Origin: Pseudolabrys sp.
Lineage (GTDB): Bacteria; Pseudomonadota; Alphaproteobacteria; Rhizobiales; Xanthobacteraceae
Assembly: GCA_019246455.1 (NCBI GenBank)
Contig: JAFAQJ010000166.1
Coordinates: forward strand, 1 to 7,241
Direction of reading: 5' to 3'
DNA length: 7,241 nucleotides
The position numbers and the translations under genes were made by a program. The notes under the pieces were generated by a model. The model saw only the letters and a program-made list of their open reading frames with translations, made no database searches and was not told the origin of the DNA. How positions within the stretch are numbered: the stretch's first letter is position 1; the number at the start of each line of letters is the position of its first letter. Positions 6,098 to 7,241 of this stretch are shown piece by piece.

Positions 6098-7241
6098 TCA
6101 GAATCGCGGAATGTCGGGGAACGGCAGCTTGCCACCGGAAATGTGCATGCGGCCGAGTTCGGCGCAGCGGTGCAGCACCGGAAACACCTTGCCGGGGTTG
6201 AGCAGGCCCTTCTCGTCGAATGCGCATTTGACGCGCTGCTGGGCGTTGAGGTCGGTCTCATTGAACATCGCCGGCATCAGGTCACGTTTCTCGACACCGA
6301 CGCCGTGCTCGCCAGTCAGAACGCCACCGACTTCGACACAAAGCTTCAGGATTTCCGAGCCGAATTCCTCGGTCTTGTCGAGTTCGCCCGGTTTGTTGGC
6401 GTCGTAGAGGATGAGCGGATGCAGATTGCCGTCGCCGGCGTGAAACACATTGGCGACGCGAAGCCCATATTTCTCGGACAGCTCGCGCATCCGCGCCAAC
6501 ACCAGCGGCAGCTTGGCGCGCGGGATGGTGCCGTCCATGCAGTAGTAGTCGGGCGAAATACGGCCGACCGCCGGGAACGCCGCCTTGCGGCCCGCCCAGA
6601 ACAGAAGCCGCTCTTGCTCGGAATTCGATACCTTGACGCTAACCGCCTTGCACGTCTTGGCGATCTCCTCGACGCGGCCGATCAGGTGATCAACCTCGGC
6701 CTGCGGCCCATCAAGCTCGACCAGCAGCAGCGCCTCGACATCGAGCGGATAGCCGGCATGAACGAATTCCTCGGTGGCGTGAATCGCCGGCTCGTCCATC
6801 ATTTCCATGCCGCCCGGAATAATGCCGGCGCCGATGATGCGGCCAACACATTCACCGGCGTCCTCGGACGACTTGAAGCCGATCATTAGCGCGCGCGCCG
6901 TCTCGGGTTTCTTGAGCAATCGCACCGTGACCTCAGTGACGACACCGAGCAGACCTTCGGAACCGGTGACGAGACCCAGCAGGTCGTAGCCGCCGGGGTC
7001 GAGATGCGCGCCGCCGAGCCGCACGACCTCGCCGTTCATCAGCACGATCTCGCAACCGAGCACGTTGTTGGTGGTCATACCGTATTTGAGGCAATGCACG
7101 CCGCCCGAATTCTCAGCGATGTTGCCGCCGATCGTGCAGGCGATCTGTGACGATGGGTCGGGCGCATAGTAGAAGCCGGCGTCGGCGACGGCGTTGCTCA
7201 CCGCGAGATTGGTGACCCCGGGCTCGACCACGGCGATGCGG
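6098..7241 (-). CDS. glcD: Glycolate oxidase subunit GlcD, C-terminal 380 residues (5' end outside window)
   Basis: This is the catalytic FAD-linked subunit of glycolate dehydrogenase, which oxidises glycolate (and often D-lactate) to glyoxylate. The frame is open to the window edge; by comparison with the roughly 499-residue E. coli protein, about 110-120 N-terminal residues are missing, and the GTG at 7231 is internal. In order, the visible part has VEPGVTNLAVSNAV and DPSSQIACTIGGNIAENSGG (FAD-binding region), GGYDLLGLVTGSEGLLGVVTE, then the C-terminal FAD-oxidase domain with VFHAGDGNLHPLI (His codon at 6442; the family's metal and substrate-binding motif), LTGEHGVGVEKR, and LLNPGKVFP. The tail HISGGKLPFPDIPRF ends one base before glcE. 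It is probably the first gene of the operon, so its promoter and any GlcC-like regulator lie outside. D-lactate dehydrogenase is the main alternative for an isolated homologue, but the glcE and glcF partners settle the call. Confidence 0.96.
   Translation of the reverse strand, partial: RIAVVEPGVTNLAVSNAVADAGFYYAPDPSSQIACTIGGNIAENSGGVHCLKYGMTTNNVLGCEIVLMNGEVVRLGGAHLDPGGYDLLGLVTGSEGLLGVVTEVTVRLLKKPETARALMIGFKSSEDAGECVGRIIGAGIIPGGMEMMDEPAIHATEEFVHAGYPLDVEALLLVELDGPQAEVDHLIGRVEEIAKTCKAVSVKVSNSEQERLLFWAGRKAAFPAVGRISPDYYCMDGTIPRAKLPLVLARMRELSEKYGLRVANVFHAGDGNLHPLILYDANKPGELDKTEEFGSEILKLCVEVGGVLTGEHGVGVEKRDLMPAMFNETDLNAQQRVKCAFDEKGLLNPGKVFPVLHRCAELGRMHISGGKLPFPDIPRF

Noticed and set aside
5927..6889. 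Plus-strand open frame of 320 codons
   Set aside because: It is antisense to glcD and the start of glcE, both clearly coding by homology. No domain is visible.

Overview
The window comes from a GC-rich bacterial chromosome. Gene content and protein sequence point to an alphaproteobacterium, probably a Rhizobiales relative of Bradyrhizobium or Xanthobacteraceae; that placement is inferred from family resemblance only.

Layout: a partial plus-strand ABC-2 transporter permease (end at 434) converges on a minus-strand block that fills the rest of the window. In the direction of minus-strand transcription (right to left) this block reads: glcD (5' part beyond the window edge), glcE, glcF, a previously untracked 54-residue lysine-rich small ORF, a malate synthase A gene, and, after a 135-base gap, a secreted outer-membrane beta-barrel protein.

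GlcDEF oxidises glycolate to glyoxylate, and malate synthase condenses glyoxylate with acetyl-CoA to give malate. Together the block encodes a compact glycolate-to-malate route. The spacings are very tight: 1 nt between glcD and glcE, 2 nt between glcE and glcF, and a 4-base ATGA overlap between the small ORF and malate synthase. A single transcript with translational coupling is therefore likely. A 75-base gap separates glcF from the small ORF.

The most unusual part is the glcF/malate synthase junction. The malate synthase carries an N-terminal extension of about 100 residues, very rich in Lys, Arg and Ala and resembling a histone H1 tail, joined by a Pro-rich linker to an otherwise complete catalytic domain. 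Directly upstream, overlapping its start codon, lies a separate tiny and strongly basic protein with a good ribosome binding site. Two adjacent, translationally coupled polycationic peptides inside a central-carbon operon are not explained by the known enzymology.
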